A stretch of 10,511 nt of DNA from Cyclostephanos tholiformis. Taxonomy: Eukaryota > Bacillariophyta > Thalassiosirophyceae > Thalassiosirales > Thalassiosiraceae. The stretch is taken from the NCBI GenBank assembly GCA_036939975.1, contig JALLPB010001263.1, positions 1 through 10,511 on the forward strand, given 5' to 3'. Positions 8,794-10,511 of this stretch are shown piece after piece. Positions within the stretch are counted from its first letter, which is position 1; every line of letters begins with the position of its first letter. The position numbers and the translations under genes are program-made. Below the pieces are notes generated by a model, which was given only the letters and a program-made list of their open reading frames with translations, made no database searches and was not told the origin of the DNA.

Positions 8794-9090
8794 TTGGTTG
8801 ATAATTATTATCCCCTCTCGCTGAGATGGGGAAGCGGCGCTGGTAGGGAGGGTTGTTGATGGGGTCAAGAGGGAGTGGCGTGTGAAGTTTCAGGTCCTCC
8901 GTTGCATTGGTTTAGGAGGAGGAGGAAGGCGAAGTTGATGGCGGTGGCTGATATGGAGAATTTTTTATGGTGAGCTGGTTGGCCAGTCGCCGCCACTTCT
9001 TCCCCTAGCTTCTCGTAGGGGACTAACAGGAATTGTACGGAGGAAAAAATCTAAGATTTTTTCACGAGCCCAAGGGAAAAATCCTTGGGC
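8794..9090 (-). repeat. Right long terminal inverted repeat
   Basis: This is the inverted partner of 5212-5510. The inner edge at 8794 (TTGGTTGATAATTATTATCC) is the complement of the left inner edge at 5510. It ends about 80 bp upstream of the passenger start at 8714, the mirror image of the left side. It keeps CpG at several positions where the left copy has TpG or CpA, for example in the ACGCC, CAACGG and AGCGAG contexts when read as reverse complement. Confidence 0.85.
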
Positions 9091-9295
9091 AGCTGCTGCA
9101 AAAATGAGGTTGAGGGAAACTATGATTTTGAGGGAAACCTGTTACATCAGTATTATTTTTTAGGCCCTATTTTTTACAACGCCCTGACAAGACATGTAAC
9201 TACATTACACAACTAATGTTAGTATGATGGCAGGAGTGTTACGAGTGTTACACGTTGTAAAAAAATATGTGTTACTAAGAATAAATTTAATGTTA
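9091..9295. other. AT-rich spacer between transposons
   Basis: No gene is seen. The stretch holds two AGGGAAAC repeats (9113-9140) and several GTTAC/GTGTTAC motifs (about 9150-9295). TTAGGCCC near 9160 resembles a Harbinger-type end after a TTA target site, but I found no inverted partner beyond 10426, so I do not call it a terminus. Confidence 0.5.
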
Positions 9296-9817
9296 CTAAT
9301 CGCCATATTTGACCGCAAACAATGGCTTGTCGTATTTGATGGTGAGCTGGGAGATGACTGCACATGCATAAAAAACACTCCCATGCTTTAAAATGTTGTG
9401 GTGGTAGACTTGTCTGAGAATCCCCCAAAATTTGAAATGAGCATTGAAGGTCTCGTGGTGTGACCTAATGCGAGACTGCATCGTGAGGTTTTCCTCCGGG
9501 TTGCAGTCATTGTTGGGACATTTTATTTTGTCTGCATGCCCCACATAGCTGTTGTTGGCTTCAACGTGCTCTCCTGGCTCAAGACAGTGTGCGAGCTTGT
9601 TCATAAAATTTTTGATGTCATTTCACTTACCGGCGGGGTAGGGTCCGTTCCCCATGAGAATATCAATTCTGAGCTCATATCTGAGCGCGGACTTCCCCGC
9701 ATACTTATGCGATGCAAAGGCAGGACCTTTCTGCGTGATGCGGAAGTTGGTAACATTGATCGACATGAGGCAGTCATTGCCCACGTTGTGGGCACCTAAC
9801 CTGCTCTCAAAATCGAT

Positions 9818-9899
9818 CTGTTGGGCGGCGGTTGCAGGCAAGGATGAAAAGGTGAGTCAACGAAGCTTGTGACGACAAGGAAATATAAAAAATACTCAC
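9818..9899 (-). other. 82-bp phase-0 intron in the Harbinger-like transposase
   Basis: The donor GTGAGT starts at 9899 and the acceptor CAACAG ends at 9818. Exon 1 ends with a complete GTG codon (9902-9900) after KLADK. Exon 2 begins ATCGATTTTGAG, giving KLADKV-IDFESR, the continuous order expected for the family. The reading frame also runs open through the splice sites on either side, so phase was checked from both frames. Confidence 0.8.
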
Positions 9900-10383
9900 C
9901 ACTTTGTCTGCCAATTTAGCAATGTGCTCAATCATTAGCCAGGCCCATTTTCTCAGAGTTTTTGGATCGATGGCCCCTCCCCCACTGCCAACGGTGGAGC
10001 ATCCAGCAGCCTCGTGGGGGTAGAACTTCAAAAAATAGTTTGTACGGCACTTCTTGGGGAGGAGGCCACCCCCCTCCATGGCATTCCATACATGGAGGAC
10101 GATGCCGATGCTTGCTCCAAAGAGCTTACGGAAGCGGCGGTCCTCCATGGCTGCCATCCTGATGGCCCATGACGTCCTGTTCTGGATGACCCGGGTGTCA
10201 CAAAAAAAATACTCTCGAGGTCGATGTCATCGTAGTCGTTGTCAGCTTCATCGTCGGTCATTGATTCTAGGTTATCACTCACCTCCTCTTCATTGGAGCT
10301 GCTGCTTTCATTGATGGCAGCAGCAAAAGAGGTGGAAGAGGAGGCGGCGGTAGAGGAGTGATAATTCAACATGTTGGTTGTGA

Positions 10384-10416
10384 TGTGTTTGTTGTGGTGT
10401 GTTTGTTGTGGTGTGT
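10384..10416. repeat. 14-bp minisatellite, about 2.4 copies
   Basis: TGTGTTTGTTGTGG is repeated perfectly at 10384-10397 and 10398-10411, followed by TGTGT. It lies in the first codons of the Harbinger-like frame, where it gives the QTHHNKHITTN peptide, so the true start of that protein may lie downstream (the second in-frame ATG is at 10372). Confidence 0.85.
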
Positions 10417-10447
10417 AGAATAGCAAGAGCAGAGTACCACCACCTAC

Positions 10448-10511
10448 TACAGTGCCCAGTACAGTTGTCCCGAGGCAAAACTCTAGATTTTTGCTTTTGA
10501 ACTATTCCTAC
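10448..10511 (+). mobile_element. Left terminus of a second IS630/Tc1-like element, cut by the window end
   Basis: TACAGTGCCCAGTACA, then a one-base difference and TTGTCC, match 5161-5183 in the same orientation. GGCAAAA, CTCTAGATTTTTGC and ACTATTCCTAC follow, matching 5187-5207 and 5265-5274. This copy holds only one CTAGATTTTTGC core and lacks the ~50-bp segment with the hairpin that separates the two cores at 5190-5259. The rest of the element lies outside the window. It could equally be a solo end or a small non-autonomous derivative. Confidence 0.8.

Larger units (their letters stand above)
5161..9090. mobile_element. IS630/Tc1-like DNA transposon with long inverted repeats and a passenger gene
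   Basis: Imperfect inverted repeats of about 300 bp (5212-5510 and 8794-9090) bracket two convergent genes, a DD34E transposase on plus and a Cys-rich protein on minus. The left end starts TACAGTGCCCAGTACA at 5161. A TA followed by CAGTG is typical of Tc1/mariner-type ends, and the same start recurs at 10448. The right end lacks a visible counterpart of this outermost 50 bp, so it is either truncated near 9090 or diverged. Both genes are broken, so this copy is non-autonomous. The inner 147 bp of the two inverted repeats (5364-5510 against 8794-8940) align without gaps, with about 15 differences by eye. Confidence 0.8.
9296..10426 (-). pseudogene. PIF/Harbinger-like DDE transposase, nearly full length but inactivated
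   Basis: About 350 codons in two exons. The N-terminus (from the ATG at 10426) is His/Ser-rich, then acidic (SSSSNEEEVSDN and DDEADNDYDD). Eight T at 10209-10202 mark a frame change. The next frame carries TSWAIRMAAMEDRRFRKLFG, a GAIDPKTLRKWAWLMIEHIAKL block, then an 82-bp intron. Exon 2 (9817-9296) reads IDFESRLGAHNVGNDCLMS, FASHKYAGKSALRYEL, GPYPAGK, a TGA at 9625-9623, NDIKNFMNKLAHCLEPGEHV, KCPNNDCNPEENL and RSHHETFNAHFKFWGILRQV, ending at TAG 9298-9296. Where the family has its first catalytic Asp (DGTD-type motif) this copy has INVTN (Asn at 9757-9755). At the second (DDGY-type) it has NNSYVG (Asn at 9556-9551). The Glu in HHETFN (9454-9452) is kept. Text expected between GN and GPYPAG seems deleted. 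It is dead as a transposase by three independent lesions. Its CpG content is much higher than elsewhere, suggesting a recent insertion. Confidence 0.85.

Noticed and set aside
9150..9180. TTAGGCCCTATTTTTTACAAC as a Harbinger terminus after a TTA target site
   Set aside because: No inverted match was found near 10430-10447, so the boundary cannot be supported.
1..10511. tRNA, rRNA or other structural RNA genes
   Set aside because: No cloverleaf with conserved T-loop and no recognisable rRNA blocks were seen on either strand by eye.

Overview
The window looks like nuclear DNA from a eukaryotic microbe. I see no intact host gene. It is packed with decayed DNA transposons, low-complexity tracts and satellite-like repeats, and two GT-AG introns of 66 and 82 bp can be placed by phase. 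The transposase types (a DD34E IS630/Tc1-like one and a PIF/Harbinger-like one with the GAIDPKT, SHKYAGKSALRYEL and KCPNN signatures) and a transposon-associated Ulp1-type protease recall diatom and other stramenopile genomes. That assignment rests on family resemblance from memory and is tentative.

Layout. 1-1040 is non-coding tandem sequence: a TGGCAA hexamer tract heading a ~197-bp duplicated unit, then about 2.4 copies of a ~179-bp repeat. 1111-3882 (minus) is an old, heavily frameshifted gene whose C-terminal part is a C48 (Ulp1-like) cysteine protease with the His, Asp, Gln and Cys of the active site still readable. 4025-4490 (plus) is a truncated, frameshifted Harbinger-like transposase fragment. 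4491-5160 has nothing I can name.

5161-9090 is a composite DNA transposon of about 3.9 kb with ~300-bp imperfect terminal inverted repeats. It carries two convergent genes: a DD34E transposase (plus, 5594-6645) and a Cys-rich passenger protein (minus, 8714-6785, about 620 codons with one clean intron). Both carry frameshifts and TGA codons. 9296-10426 (minus) is a second, younger Harbinger-like transposase with a phase-0 intron. It is inactivated by a TGA, a homopolymer frameshift and loss of two catalytic Asp. At 10448 the terminus of another element like the 5161 one begins and runs off the window.

Two patterns cross the window. First, CpG is depleted to different degrees in the three transposon layers (hand-counted observed/expected roughly 0.1, 0.4 and 0.7), as if each records a different time of exposure to methyl-CpG deamination. 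Second, most in-frame stops interrupting the readable frames are TGA (10 of the 13 I located), often where Trp or Arg fits. Mutational decay is the simpler reading, but UGA reassignment deserves a check.
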